Source of the DNA: Ramlibacter henchirensis
GTDB taxonomy: Bacteria; Pseudomonadota; Gammaproteobacteria; Burkholderiales; Burkholderiaceae_C
Reading direction: 5' to 3'
Assembly: GCF_004682015.1 (NCBI RefSeq)
Contig: NZ_SMLM01000002.1
Coordinates: 124,001 to 188,000 of the forward strand
Length of the DNA stretch: 64,000 bases
Of the stretch, positions 18,280 through 26,417 are shown piece after piece (the first letter of the stretch is position 1; each line of letters begins with the position of its first letter). A program made the position numbers and the translations under genes. The notes under the pieces were generated by a model. The model worked only from the letters and a program-made list of their open reading frames with translations, was not told where the DNA came from and did not search any database.

Positions 18280-19401
18280 ATGTCCGCCCCGCCCGCCGAC
18301 CGCCCGCTGCCGCTGTTCCCGGTCGTCCGCATCGATCCGCGGGCGAAGCTGCGGCACCTGCTGCAGACCTGGCTGTTCTGCATCGCCATCGCGGTGCTGC
18401 AGTACGCCTTCGAGCCGAACAAGCCCTTCCTGCCGAACCTGGCGTTCTCGGTCTCGATCGGCAGCTTCAGCTGGGCGGTGGTGGACCTGGGAAGGCACTT
18501 CTTTCCCTCCTCTCGCGAGACCGGCTGGCCCGACCGGCTGCCCGGCTTGGTGCTGGTGCTGGCGGGGATCGCGGCGGGCTATCTGGGCGGCACGTCGCTC
18601 GGCGATGCGCTGTGCCGCACCTTCGGCTGGTACGGCGAAGTCGCACCGGTGCACAGCGCGACCGACCGCCGCTCGGCGCTGCTCATCACCACGATGGCGG
18701 GCATCGTCGCCAGCTACTACTTCTACAGCGTCAGCCGCGGCCACTACCTCGAACGACAGATGGCCGAAGCGCGCCGCCACGCCGACGAGGCGCGCCTGAA
18801 GCTGCTGGAGACGCAGCTCGAACCACACATGCTGTTCAACACGCTGGCCAACCTGCGCGCGCTGATCGCGGTCGACCCGCCGCGCGCGCAGCGCATGCTG
18901 GACCACATGATCGCGTACCTGCGCGCCACGCTGGACGCCTCGCGTGCCACCACGCATCCGCTGCAGGTGGAGTTCGACCGCGTGCGCGACTACCTGGAGC
19001 TGATGGCCATCCGCATGGGTCCGCGTCTGTCGTACGAGCTCGATCTGCCGCAGGAGCTTGCGCAGCACCCGGTGCCCACGCTGCTGCTGCAGCCGCTGGT
19101 GGAGAACGCGATCCAGCACGGACTGGAGCCGAAGGTCGAAGGCGGCCGGCTCACGGTGCAGGCGCGTTCCGACGGCGGCGAACTGGTGGTCGTGGTCAGC
19201 GACACGGGCGTGGGCCTGTCCGGCCCGGTGGCGCAAGGCCATGGCTTCGGACTCACGCAGGTGCGAGAGCGGCTCACTACCCTGTACGGCCCCGCGGCGC
19301 GCCTCTCCCTCGACCCGCTCCCTTCCGCACCGGGGGAAGGCTGGGGTGGGGACACGCACGGGGCCCAGGTCACCATCCGGCTGCCTCTTCGCACCCAATG
19401 A
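18280..19401 (+). CDS. LytS/AlgZ-type sensor histidine kinase
   Basis: A 373-residue membrane kinase. Four hydrophobic segments occupy about residues 30-150. The His_kinase domain has the phosphoacceptor region LLETQLEPHMLFNTLANL with His183 (the family motif is usually PHFLFN). The C-terminal HATPase has N-box LLLQPLVENAIQHGLEP and G-box DTGVGLSG. It should autophosphorylate in response to an unknown membrane signal and pass phosphate to the response regulator whose ATG overlaps its stop (ATGA). The last 30 residues before the end are a Pro/Gly-rich low-complexity insert within the ATPase fold. Confidence 0.92.
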   Translation: MSAPPADRPLPLFPVVRIDPRAKLRHLLQTWLFCIAIAVLQYAFEPNKPFLPNLAFSVSIGSFSWAVVDLGRHFFPSSRETGWPDRLPGLVLVLAGIAAGYLGGTSLGDALCRTFGWYGEVAPVHSATDRRSALLITTMAGIVASYYFYSVSRGHYLERQMAEARRHADEARLKLLETQLEPHMLFNTLANLRALIAVDPPRAQRMLDHMIAYLRATLDASRATTHPLQVEFDRVRDYLELMAIRMGPRLSYELDLPQELAQHPVPTLLLQPLVENAIQHGLEPKVEGGRLTVQARSDGGELVVVVSDTGVGLSGPVAQGHGFGLTQVRERLTTLYGPAARLSLDPLPSAPGEGWGGDTHGAQVTIRLPLRTQ

Positions 19402-20189
19402 CTTCCCCCACCGCCGTCATCGCCGAAGACGAACCGCTGCTGGCGCAGGCGTTGCAGTCCGAACTCTCGCGCGCCTGGCCGCAGCTCCAGGTTGTCGCGA
19501 CCGTCGGCGACGGCGTATCGGCCGTGCGCGAGGCCCTCGGACGAAAACCCGACGTGCTGTTCTTCGACATCCGCATGCCGGGCATGGGCGGGCTCGAAGC
19601 CGCCGCGCAGCTCGCGGACGACTGGCCCGCCGGCGAGGCCTTCCCGGCGCTGGTGTTCGTCACCGCCTACGACCAGTACGCGGTGCAGGCCTTCGAGGCG
19701 CAGGCGGTCGACTACGTGCTCAAGCCGGTGCAACCGGAGCGTCTCGCCCGCACGGTGGCGCGACTGAAGGATCAGCTCGCGCGCCGGCAGGGTGACGACC
19801 AGGGCCTGGACGCGGCCGTGGAGCGCTTGCGGCACCTGCTCACCGCGCCGCCCACGCCCGCTGCTCCGCTGAAGGTGATCCAGGCCGGCGTCGGACAGGG
19901 CATCCGCATGGTTCCGGTGAGCGAGGTGATCGTCTTCGAGGCCGCCGACAAGTACGTGCGGGTGCTGACCGCGGCCCAGGAATACCTCATCCGCACGCCG
20001 CTGAAGGACCTGCTGCCGCAGCTCGATCCCCACGAGTTCTGGCAAGTGCACCGCGGCACCGTGGTGCGGGCTTCGGCGATCGAATCGGTCACCCGCGATG
20101 AGGCGGGCAAGCTGCACCTCACGCTGCGCGGCCGGCGGGAGAAGCTGCCGGTGAGCCGGCTGTACGCGCATCTGTTCAAGGCGATGTGA
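19398..20189 (+). CDS. LytTR-family response regulator
   Basis: A 263-residue response regulator. The receiver domain (about 5-125) has the acidic pair EDE at residues 10-12, phosphoacceptor Asp57 in LFFDIRMPG and Lys in YVLKPVQPE. A linker leads to a LytTR DNA-binding domain (about 165-262) with the EAADKYVRVLT, FWQVHRGTVVRASAI and PVSRLYAHLF segments typical of that beta-fold. It is the cognate partner of the preceding kinase, joined by a 4-base ATGA overlap. LytTR regulators bind paired direct repeats, and none was identified here. Confidence 0.93.
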   Translation: MTSPTAVIAEDEPLLAQALQSELSRAWPQLQVVATVGDGVSAVREALGRKPDVLFFDIRMPGMGGLEAAAQLADDWPAGEAFPALVFVTAYDQYAVQAFEAQAVDYVLKPVQPERLARTVARLKDQLARRQGDDQGLDAAVERLRHLLTAPPTPAAPLKVIQAGVGQGIRMVPVSEVIVFEAADKYVRVLTAAQEYLIRTPLKDLLPQLDPHEFWQVHRGTVVRASAIESVTRDEAGKLHLTLRGRREKLPVSRLYAHLFKAM

Positions 20190-20210
20190 GCGGCGGGCAG
20201 CGCCGCTCAC
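20186..20210. terminator. Perfect hairpin at the end of the LytTR regulator
   Basis: GTGAGCGGCG (20186-20195) and CGCCGCTCAC (20201-20210) form a perfect 10-bp stem with a 5-base loop. The stem starts inside the stop codon of the response regulator and ends 9 bases before the stop of the convergent TPP enzyme. There is no T-tract, so it probably serves both convergent transcripts as a structural 3' end. Confidence 0.5.
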
Positions 20211-20218
20211 CCCGGAAC

Positions 20219-22003
20219 CTACCGCGTCGTCACCGACGCCCACCACTCCCGCGCCGTCGCCTTCAACGTGGCCACCGCCTCCGCATCCCCCTTCCACAGC
20301 GCCGACAGATACGACTTCGTCTGCTTCGCCGTCACATGCGGCGGGATCGGCATCACGTTGGGATCGGTCACCATGTCCAGCAGCACCGGCCGGTCGGACG
20401 CCACGGCCTCTTCCCAGGCCAGGCCGACCTGCTCCGGCCGGTCGACCCGGATGCCGCGCAGGCCCAGCATCTTCGCGTATTCGGCATAGGGGAACGCAGG
20501 CAGCAACTGCGACGCGTCGAAGCGCGGGTCGCCGGCGGTGGCGCGCTGCTCCCAGGTGACCATGTTGAGGTCACCGTTGTTGAGCACCATGACGATCAGG
20601 CGCGGGTCGTCCCACTGCTTCCAGCGATCCGCCACCGTGATGAGCGCATTGAGGCCGATCATCTGCATCGCGCCGTCACCCAGCAGCGCGAACACCGGCC
20701 GCTTGGGATAAGCGAGCTTCGCCGCCAGCGCGTACGGCATCGCGCAACCCATCGACGCGAGTCCTCCGGATACCGAGCCCATCATCCCCACGCGGAACTT
20801 CAGGTCGCGCGCGTACCAGCCCGCGACCGTGCCCGAATCGCACGTGACGATGGCCTCATCCGGCAACCGCGACGACAGCTCCCAGAACACGCGTTGCGGA
20901 TTGATGGGGCGCGCGTCGCTCATCGCGCGCTCTTCCATCACCTTCCACCAGCGCGCCACGCCGGCCTCGACCTGCTCGCGCCAGCTGCGGTCCTGCTTGG
21001 GTTCGATCAACGGCAGCAGCGCGCGCAACGTGAGCTTGGCGTCGCCGACGAGGTTCACCTCCATCGGATAGCGAAGGCCCAGCCGCCGGCTGTCCAGGTC
21101 GATCTGCACGCCGCGAGCGGCGCCCTCCTTGGGCAGGAACTCCGAATACGGGAAGCTCGATCCCACCATCAGCAGCGTGTCGCAGCCTTCCATCAACTCC
21201 CAGCTCGGTTGCGTGCCGAGCAGGCCGATCGATCCGGTGACATACGGCAGGTCGTCGGGCACGGCCGCCTTCCCGAGCAGCGCCTTGGCGATGCCGGCGC
21301 CGAGGCAGTTGGCGGCTTCCAGCACCTCCTCGCCCGCGTGCAGCGCACCCGCGCCAACGAGGATCGCGACACGCTGACCCGCATTGAGCACGTCGGCCGC
21401 GGCCTGCAGCGCCGCCTGCGAGGGCACCTGCGCCTCGCCCGTCATGCCGATGCCGGTGTGCACCGTGCCGTGCTCGCGCGGCGGCGTCTCCACCGCGGCT
21501 TCCTCCTGCAGGTCGTGCGGCACGATCACGCATGTCACGGTGCGCTGGTCGCGCGCGATGCGCATCGCGCGATCGATCAGGTGCCGCACCTGGCCGGGCG
21601 CCATCGCGGTCTGCACGTACTCGTGCGCCACGTCCTTGAACAGCGCCGCGAGGTCCACCTCCTGCTGGTAGTCCCCACCCATCGCGGTGCGGGCCTGCTG
21701 GCCGACGATCGCCACCACCGGCTGGTGATCGGCCTTCGCGTCGTACAAGCCATTGAGCAGATGGATCGCGCCGGGGCCCGAGGTGGCCAGGCACACGCCG
21801 ACTTCGCCGGTGAACTTGGCATGCGCGCACGCTTCGAATGCGGCGAGCTCCTCATGGCGCGCCTGCACGAACTGCATGCGATCGCCCATGCGGCCGAAGG
21901 CGCCGATCAAGCCGTTGATGCCATCACCGGGATAGCCGAACACACGCCGCACGCCCCACGCGTGCAGGCGCTCGAGGATCTGGTCGCCCACTGTCTTGCC
22001 CAT
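20219..22003 (-). CDS. Thiamine-pyrophosphate-requiring enzyme (pyruvate oxidase/acetolactate synthase superfamily)
   Basis: A 594-residue TPP enzyme with the three-domain layout. The N-terminal PYR domain has GVRRVFGYPGDGINGL and ARHEELAAFEACAHA (activating Glu near residue 51). The middle domain has ILVGAGALHAG. The C-terminal PP domain has MGCAMPYALAAK and the GDGAMQMIGLNAL...VLNNGDLNMV cofactor motif. It resembles ubiquinone-dependent pyruvate dehydrogenase/pyruvate oxidase more than acetolactate synthase, and no small regulatory subunit is nearby. The exact substrate is uncertain. It would act on a 2-oxo acid, probably pyruvate. No strong ribosome site is visible at ATG 22003. Confidence 0.85.
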   Translation of the reverse strand: MGKTVGDQILERLHAWGVRRVFGYPGDGINGLIGAFGRMGDRMQFVQARHEELAAFEACAHAKFTGEVGVCLATSGPGAIHLLNGLYDAKADHQPVVAIVGQQARTAMGGDYQQEVDLAALFKDVAHEYVQTAMAPGQVRHLIDRAMRIARDQRTVTCVIVPHDLQEEAAVETPPREHGTVHTGIGMTGEAQVPSQAALQAAADVLNAGQRVAILVGAGALHAGEEVLEAANCLGAGIAKALLGKAAVPDDLPYVTGSIGLLGTQPSWELMEGCDTLLMVGSSFPYSEFLPKEGAARGVQIDLDSRRLGLRYPMEVNLVGDAKLTLRALLPLIEPKQDRSWREQVEAGVARWWKVMEERAMSDARPINPQRVFWELSSRLPDEAIVTCDSGTVAGWYARDLKFRVGMMGSVSGGLASMGCAMPYALAAKLAYPKRPVFALLGDGAMQMIGLNALITVADRWKQWDDPRLIVMVLNNGDLNMVTWEQRATAGDPRFDASQLLPAFPYAEYAKMLGLRGIRVDRPEQVGLAWEEAVASDRPVLLDMVTDPNVMPIPPHVTAKQTKSYLSALWKGDAEAVATLKATAREWWASVTTR

Positions 22004-22148
22004 CGGCGCAGACTAAGAACGCGAGTCGCAGCGCGGCGTCGGAGCAGCGCACGCGGCGCGGTAGGCGCTCTCGCGCGTCGTGCTGCTGTCGTGCGGAAGC
22101 GCTGCCGCGGACTCGCAGTCCTCCGACAGGAATTGCGGTCATGTCCTA

Positions 22149-22191
22149 CAAACTAGTTTGAAGGCATGCGGTTTACTAAACCAACGGTTAG
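22149..22191. promoter_or_regulatory. Cluster of overlapping palindromes, candidate operator
   Basis: Three dyads lie within 43 bases: CAAACTAGTTTG (22149-22160, perfect 12-bp palindrome), GGTTTACTAAACC (22170-22182, perfect 6-bp arms around one base) and CTAAACCAACGGTTAG (22176-22191, near-perfect). They share ACTA/GTTT half-site elements and are unusually AT-rich for this genome. The arrangement is what a dimeric repressor such as a TetR-family protein would bind. They lie about 145 bases upstream of the TPP-enzyme gene and in front of an orphan forward terminator. No regulator gene is adjacent. Confidence 0.4.
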
Positions 22192-22344
22192 CAGGGGCGG
22201 GTCGCTGTGAAAGGCTGCCCACCCCTCGATGGAAATCACCCCGACTCCTCTGAGTCCCCTCCTCCTCCGGGGTGAGCTGGTCCGGCCCTCCGTCCCGCGA
22301 CTGGCATGTTGCCCCCAGGCCCAAAGCCTGGGGGCTCTTTTTTT
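22192..22344 (+). ncRNA. Candidate small RNA or leader ending at an orphan terminator
   Basis: The gene-free interval 22004-22522 (519 bases) has no convincing coding frame, but ends a putative forward transcript at a strong intrinsic terminator at 22311. Between the palindrome cluster and that terminator a second hairpin can form: GGGGCGGG near 22194 pairs with CCCACCCC near 22220, with one mismatch. No Rfam family is recognised; 6S RNA and tmRNA signatures were looked for by eye and not seen. The boundaries are guesses. Bases 22004-22148 and 22345-22522 show nothing further. Confidence 0.25.
22311..22344 (+). terminator. Strong intrinsic terminator with no annotated gene upstream
   Basis: GCCCCCAGGC (22311-22320) and GCCTGGGGGC (22326-22335) form a perfect 10-bp stem with loop CCAAA, followed by TCTTTTTTT (22336-22344). 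This is a textbook Rho-independent terminator for the forward strand. The gene to its left (TPP enzyme) is on the other strand and begins 300 bases away, so an unannotated forward transcript is implied. Confidence 0.85.
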
Positions 22345-22522
22345 GCCTCGACAAAACTGCATTTGTACGAGTTCATTGCAGGGCTGTGTAGGAGGACGCA
22401 CACAGGTAAGGTCCCTCCTACCATGGCACTTGAAGGGTTCGGGCATCCGGCGTCCGTACGTCGCGATACGGTGTCTTCACACGCCGGAAACAGAGGAAGG
22501 GACCGGCGGGAAGACACAACCC

Positions 22523-22810
22523 ATGGCCGCACGCGACGACACCGATTCCCCCCGGGATCCCGAGAGCAAGCGCAGCAGAAACTCCGGACCCAGCGCACGC
22601 AACGCGCAGCGCGAGCGCGAGCGTGAGCGCGCGACAGCCGCCGCGTGGGGAGCCCCACGGCGCGGCCGCAGCGGCTACGGCATGGAGAGCATCCGCCCCT
22701 ACCTGCGCGCCCAGCTTGAACAGCAGAAGCTCCTGCGCCCGACGTTCCCGCCCGAGGACGAGGACTACTTCGACCCGCACCTCGACGGCACTCGCAAGGG
22801 CCAGCCATAA
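22523..22810 (+). CDS. Small hypothetical protein
   Basis: A 95-residue hydrophilic protein starting at ATG 22523 (MAARDDTDSPRDPESKRS). The N-terminal half is rich in Arg, Glu and Ser and probably disordered, with a run of alternating Arg/Glu. The C-terminal half (GMESIRPYLRAQLEQQKLLR, then PTFPPEDEDYFDPHLDG) is more conserved-looking. No domain is recognised. The frame is open further upstream to 22229, but that stretch crosses the terminator and is unlikely to be translated. The ribosome site is weak. Confidence 0.55.
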   Translation: MAARDDTDSPRDPESKRSRNSGPSARNAQRERERERATAAAWGAPRRGRSGYGMESIRPYLRAQLEQQKLLRPTFPPEDEDYFDPHLDGTRKGQP

Positions 22811-22844
22811 AAAAACCCCCGCGGCGCCAATGCGCTTGCGGGGG
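22809..22844 (-). terminator. Intrinsic terminator of the His-rich exported protein gene
   Basis: Read on the reverse strand, GCCCCCGC...GCGGGGG (arms 22838-22844 and 22816-22822) is followed by a run of seven T (complement of the A-run at 22809-22815). It ends the transcript of the His-rich protein gene at 22901-23317. It also overlaps the stop of the small hypothetical gene on the forward strand, whose transcript may be folded by the same hairpin. Confidence 0.75.
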
Positions 22845-22900
22845 CAGCCTTGGAGAGAACCGAAAAGAAGGGGTTCGCTCTTCAGCGATCACTCATCGAA

Positions 22901-23317
22901 TCATCCGTGACGGCCGTGCCCTCTGCCGTGCTTGCCGCCATGGCCGCGGTCGTGGCTGCGCCAGTGGTGGCCGCCATGCCCGTGGCCGTGGCCGCGGAAG
23001 TGGTGGCCATGGTGGTGGCCGTAAAAGCTGCGGTATACCGGCTGGTGCACCACAACCGGCGCCAGGTAGCCGTTGGGATAGAGCACCGGCGCGGGCGCGT
23101 ACACCACCGGGGGCTGCGTGTAGATCACTGGCGGCGCCGTGTACACGGGCACCGGCTGAACGACGACCGGGCGATGGTTGCCCACCCCGACCGAGACGCC
23201 GGGGGCCGCATCGATGCCCACCGACCAGTAGACGTCCCTTGCCTGCGCGCCGCCGGCGGCGGCCAGGCCGAGCGCGGCAACCGCGAGGGCCTTGTGGAAC
23301 AGGGAGCGGAACAGCAT
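22901..23317 (-). CDS. Exported histidine/glycine-rich protein
   Basis: A 138-residue secreted or periplasmic protein with an AGGAGA ribosome site 7 bases upstream of ATG 23317. Residues 1-26 are a Sec signal peptide ending AAGGAQA. The mature part has a Pro/Val/Tyr-rich middle (PPVIYTQPPVVYAPAPVLYP) and a C-terminal tail dominated by His, Gly and Arg (from about residue 98). The His-rich tail could bind divalent metals. Similar short exported proteins are common in Burkholderiales without a known role. It has its own intrinsic terminator. Confidence 0.75.
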   Translation of the reverse strand: MLFRSLFHKALAVAALGLAAAGGAQARDVYWSVGIDAAPGVSVGVGNHRPVVVQPVPVYTAPPVIYTQPPVVYAPAPVLYPNGYLAPVVVHQPVYRSFYGHHHGHHFRGHGHGHGGHHWRSHDRGHGGKHGRGHGRHG

Positions 23318-23471
23318 ATGAAATCTCCTGCAACGTTTGCAGAGGCGCGAACTGCACGGCCTCTGTGCGTATTTAACGCTGGGCAGGGGGTGCGGACTAC
23401 GGCTGCACGGTCAAGACCGTTGCCAGACGTAACCCATCCGTTTCGCAGGCCAGCACGGGGCGCCACCTAGA

Positions 23472-25274
23472 ATGCCCTTCAATATGACGTCTCCCGCAGA
23501 GAAAGACACCGCAAAACCCAGCAATTTCCTTCGCCAGATCATCGAACGCGACCTGGAGCAGGGAAATTTCGCACACCGGCGCTGGGCCGGCCGCCCCGCC
23601 GACGCCGCCACCCACCAGGCCGGCGAGCCCGATCCGGCCCGCATCCGCACCCGCTTCCCGCCCGAACCCAACGGCTACCTGCACGTCGGCCACGCCAAGA
23701 GCATCTGCCTCAATTTCGGCCTGGCGCGCGACTACGGCGGCGTGTGCCACATGCGCTTCGACGACACCAACCCCGAGAAGGAGGAAATCGAATACGTCGA
23801 GGGCATCAAGGACGCGGTGCGCTGGCTCGGGTTCAGCTGGGACGCGCACGGCACCAGCCACCTGTACCACGCCAGCGACTACTTCGATTTCATGTACCGC
23901 GCCGCCGAGTACCTGATCGAGGCGGGCCTGGCCTACGTGGACGAACAGTCGCCCGAGGAGATGCGCGCCAACCGCGGCGACTTCTCCCGCCCCGGCGTGG
24001 ACAGCCCCTACCGCAGCCGCAGCATCGAGGAGAACCTGAAGCGCTTCCGCGAGATGCGCGACGGCAAGCTGGCCGACGGCGCCGCGGTGCTGCGCGCGAA
24101 GATCGACATGGCCAGTCCCAACATCAACATGCGGGACCCGGCCCTGTACCGCATCAAGCACGCCGAGCACCACAACACCGGCGACAAGTGGTGCATCTAT
24201 CCGATGTACACCTACGCGCACCCGATCGAGGACGCGCTGGAGAACATCACCCACAGCATCTGCACGCTGGAGTTCGAGGACCAGCGGCCGTTCTACGACT
24301 GGCTGATGGACCGGCTGCGCGAAGGCGGCCTGATCAACCCGCCGCAACCGCGCCAGTACGAGTTCGCGCGCCTGAACCTCACGTACGTGATCACCAGCAA
24401 GCGCAAGCTGAAGCAGCTGGTGGACGAAGGCCACGTGAGCGGCTGGGACGACCCGCGCATGCCCACCATCGTCGGCCTGCGCCGGCGCGGCTACACGCCC
24501 GAGAGCCTGCAGCTTTTCAGCGAGCGCATCGGCGTGAGCAAGGCCAACGGCTGGATCGACTTCAGCATCCTGGAAGCCGCCCTGCGCGACGACCTCGACC
24601 CCAAGGCCGCCCGAGCGATGGCGGTGCTGGACCCGGTGAAGCTGGTCATCGAGAACTGGGGCGACCTGATGGGCGGCGACGACGCGCTGGACGAATGCAG
24701 CGCGCCGGTGCACCCCCACGACGAAAGCCGCGGCCGCCGCAAGTTCATGTTCGGCCGCGAGCTGTGGATCGAGCGCAGCGACTACGAGGAGACGCCGCCC
24801 AAGGGCTTCTTCCGGCTGTTCCCCGGCAACAAGGTGCGCCTGAAGTACGGGCACGTCGTCGAGTGCATCGGTGCGGACAAGGACGCGAGTGGCAACGTGG
24901 TGCGCGTGCGCGCGAAGCTGATCCCCGACACCAAGAGCGGCACGCCGGGCGCGGACGCGGTGAAGGTGAAGGGCAACATCACCTGGGTGGGCGTGGCCGA
25001 TGGACTGAAGGCGGAAGTGCAGTTGTACGACCGCCTGTTCTCGGTGCCGCAGCCGGATACGGGGGAGAAGGACTTCCTCGAAGAACTGAACCCGGAGTCG
25101 TTGAAGGTGGTAACGGCGTACCTGGAGCCGTCGCTGGGGTCAGCGAAGGGGGATGAGAAGTTTCAGTTTGAGAGGCATGGTTATTTTGTGGCGGATCGGG
25201 TGGAGCATGGGCCAGTGGTCGGTCGATCAGTGTTCAACCGCATCACGGGCCTCAAAGACAGTTGGACCAAGTAG
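23472..25274 (+). CDS. glnS: Glutaminyl-tRNA synthetase GlnRS
   Basis: A 600-residue class I aminoacyl-tRNA synthetase charging tRNA-Gln. The HIGH-type motif FPPEPNGYLHVGHAKS lies near residues 62-77, and the KMSKS-type motif appears as ITSKRKL near 310. The N-terminal SNFLRQIIERDLEQGNF and the anticodon-binding beta-barrel half are typical. ATG 23484 (MTSPAEKD) is an equally plausible start. It is longer than E. coli GlnRS (554) because of an insert after residue 38 and a longer C-terminus. The last roughly 200 bases use clearly more AT-ending codons (TTT, CAT, GGT, TAT) than the rest of the gene. Confidence 0.96.
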   Translation: MPFNMTSPAEKDTAKPSNFLRQIIERDLEQGNFAHRRWAGRPADAATHQAGEPDPARIRTRFPPEPNGYLHVGHAKSICLNFGLARDYGGVCHMRFDDTNPEKEEIEYVEGIKDAVRWLGFSWDAHGTSHLYHASDYFDFMYRAAEYLIEAGLAYVDEQSPEEMRANRGDFSRPGVDSPYRSRSIEENLKRFREMRDGKLADGAAVLRAKIDMASPNINMRDPALYRIKHAEHHNTGDKWCIYPMYTYAHPIEDALENITHSICTLEFEDQRPFYDWLMDRLREGGLINPPQPRQYEFARLNLTYVITSKRKLKQLVDEGHVSGWDDPRMPTIVGLRRRGYTPESLQLFSERIGVSKANGWIDFSILEAALRDDLDPKAARAMAVLDPVKLVIENWGDLMGGDDALDECSAPVHPHDESRGRRKFMFGRELWIERSDYEETPPKGFFRLFPGNKVRLKYGHVVECIGADKDASGNVVRVRAKLIPDTKSGTPGADAVKVKGNITWVGVADGLKAEVQLYDRLFSVPQPDTGEKDFLEELNPESLKVVTAYLEPSLGSAKGDEKFQFERHGYFVADRVEHGPVVGRSVFNRITGLKDSWTK

Positions 25275-25440
25275 TCGGATGCGACAGTGTTCGAGCACGT
25301 CTCGTTCTCGTGAAGCTGCGGCTGTGGTGTGGCTCAAGCAGCGAGCCGCTCACGGCCGCCGATGCTGGCACCATCCGGCACGCGGCACGTTGCACGAAGC
25401 CGTTTCTCTGCGCACTGCGCGATAGCCTCGGGAGAACCCC

Positions 25441-26286
25441 ATGCACCCCATCCGCCGCCACCTCCTCGCCGCCGCCTCCGCCTCCCTCCTCCTCCCCCCC
25501 CTCCTCTCCAGCTGCGCCCAACCCCGCCCCCGCGACGTCTACTCCCCCATCGTCGGCCAGGACGGCAAGGACGCGATGTGGGTGCCGACGCCGGACGCGG
25601 TGGTGGAGCGGATGCTGGACATGGCCGAGGTGAAGCGCGGCGACCGGGTGGTGGACCTGGGGTCGGGCGACGGCACGATCGTCATTGCGGCGGCAAGGCG
25701 AGGCGCGCGCGCCCGGGGCATCGAATACGACGCGAACCTGGTGGCCCTGTCCCGCCGCAATGCGCGGCAAGCGGGCGTGCAGGCCGATTTCGTGCAGGGC
25801 GACATCTTCCAGTCCGACTTCTCCGACGCCGACGTGGTCACGCTGTACCTGATGCCCGAAATGAACGAGCGGCTGCTTCCGACCCTGCTGGACATGAAGC
25901 CCGGCACGCGCGTCGCCTCGCACCAATTCGGCATCGGCCACTGGCCGCCGGACCGCACGGACGAAGTGGCGGGCCGCTTCGCGCACCTGTGGATCGTGCC
26001 CGCCAAGGTCGGCGGCACCTGGACGGCCCGGGTGGACGGGGAGCCGCCGCTGCAAGTGGAGCTTCGGCAGAACTTCCAGAAGCTGGAGGGTGACGCGCTG
26101 GTCGCCGGCGAGCGGTTCGAACTGGCACTCCCTCGCCTGCGCGGGCCGGCCATTCGCTTCGACGTCCGGGGTGGTCCCGCCGGGACGATGCGCTTCGAGG
26201 GCACGGCCGACAACGGCGGCCGCATTAACGGCACGGTGCTCACGGCCGGAGCGCATCCCAGGCCGTTCACCGCCACGCGGGCGTGA
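25441..26286 (+). CDS. Exported SAM-methyltransferase-fold lipoprotein, copy 1
   Basis: A 281-residue protein. Residues 1-26 form a signal with paired arginines (IRRHLLAAASASLLL) and a lipobox ending LLSSC. The mature part carries a class I methyltransferase fold: motif I VVDLGSGDGTIVIAAARRG near residues 76-94, an acidic IEYDANLV, and QGDIFQSDFSDADVVTLYL. A C-terminal beta-rich domain (LRGPAIRFDVRGGP onward) follows. SAM is not normally available outside the cytoplasm, so the fold may be repurposed or the protein may not be fully exported. It is the first of a tandem pair. Confidence 0.8.
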   Translation: MHPIRRHLLAAASASLLLPPLLSSCAQPRPRDVYSPIVGQDGKDAMWVPTPDAVVERMLDMAEVKRGDRVVDLGSGDGTIVIAAARRGARARGIEYDANLVALSRRNARQAGVQADFVQGDIFQSDFSDADVVTLYLMPEMNERLLPTLLDMKPGTRVASHQFGIGHWPPDRTDEVAGRFAHLWIVPAKVGGTWTARVDGEPPLQVELRQNFQKLEGDALVAGERFELALPRLRGPAIRFDVRGGPAGTMRFEGTADNGGRINGTVLTAGAHPRPFTATRA

Positions 26287-26417
26287 GCCTGCTGCTGGGG
26301 TGCTCGTGCAAGTAACGGCCACCCCACGACTGCAAGGATTGCTGGCAGGATTCCCGGCGGTGCGCATGGCACTCCGCCCTGCCTGCGCCGCCTTCCGCGA
26401 TCACTCCAGGAACGTCC

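Noticed and set aside
22901..23100. Possible CRISPR-like short repeats in the CCA/TGG-rich stretch
   Set aside because: The periodicity comes from His-Gly codons in the His-rich protein. There are no regularly spaced unique spacers.
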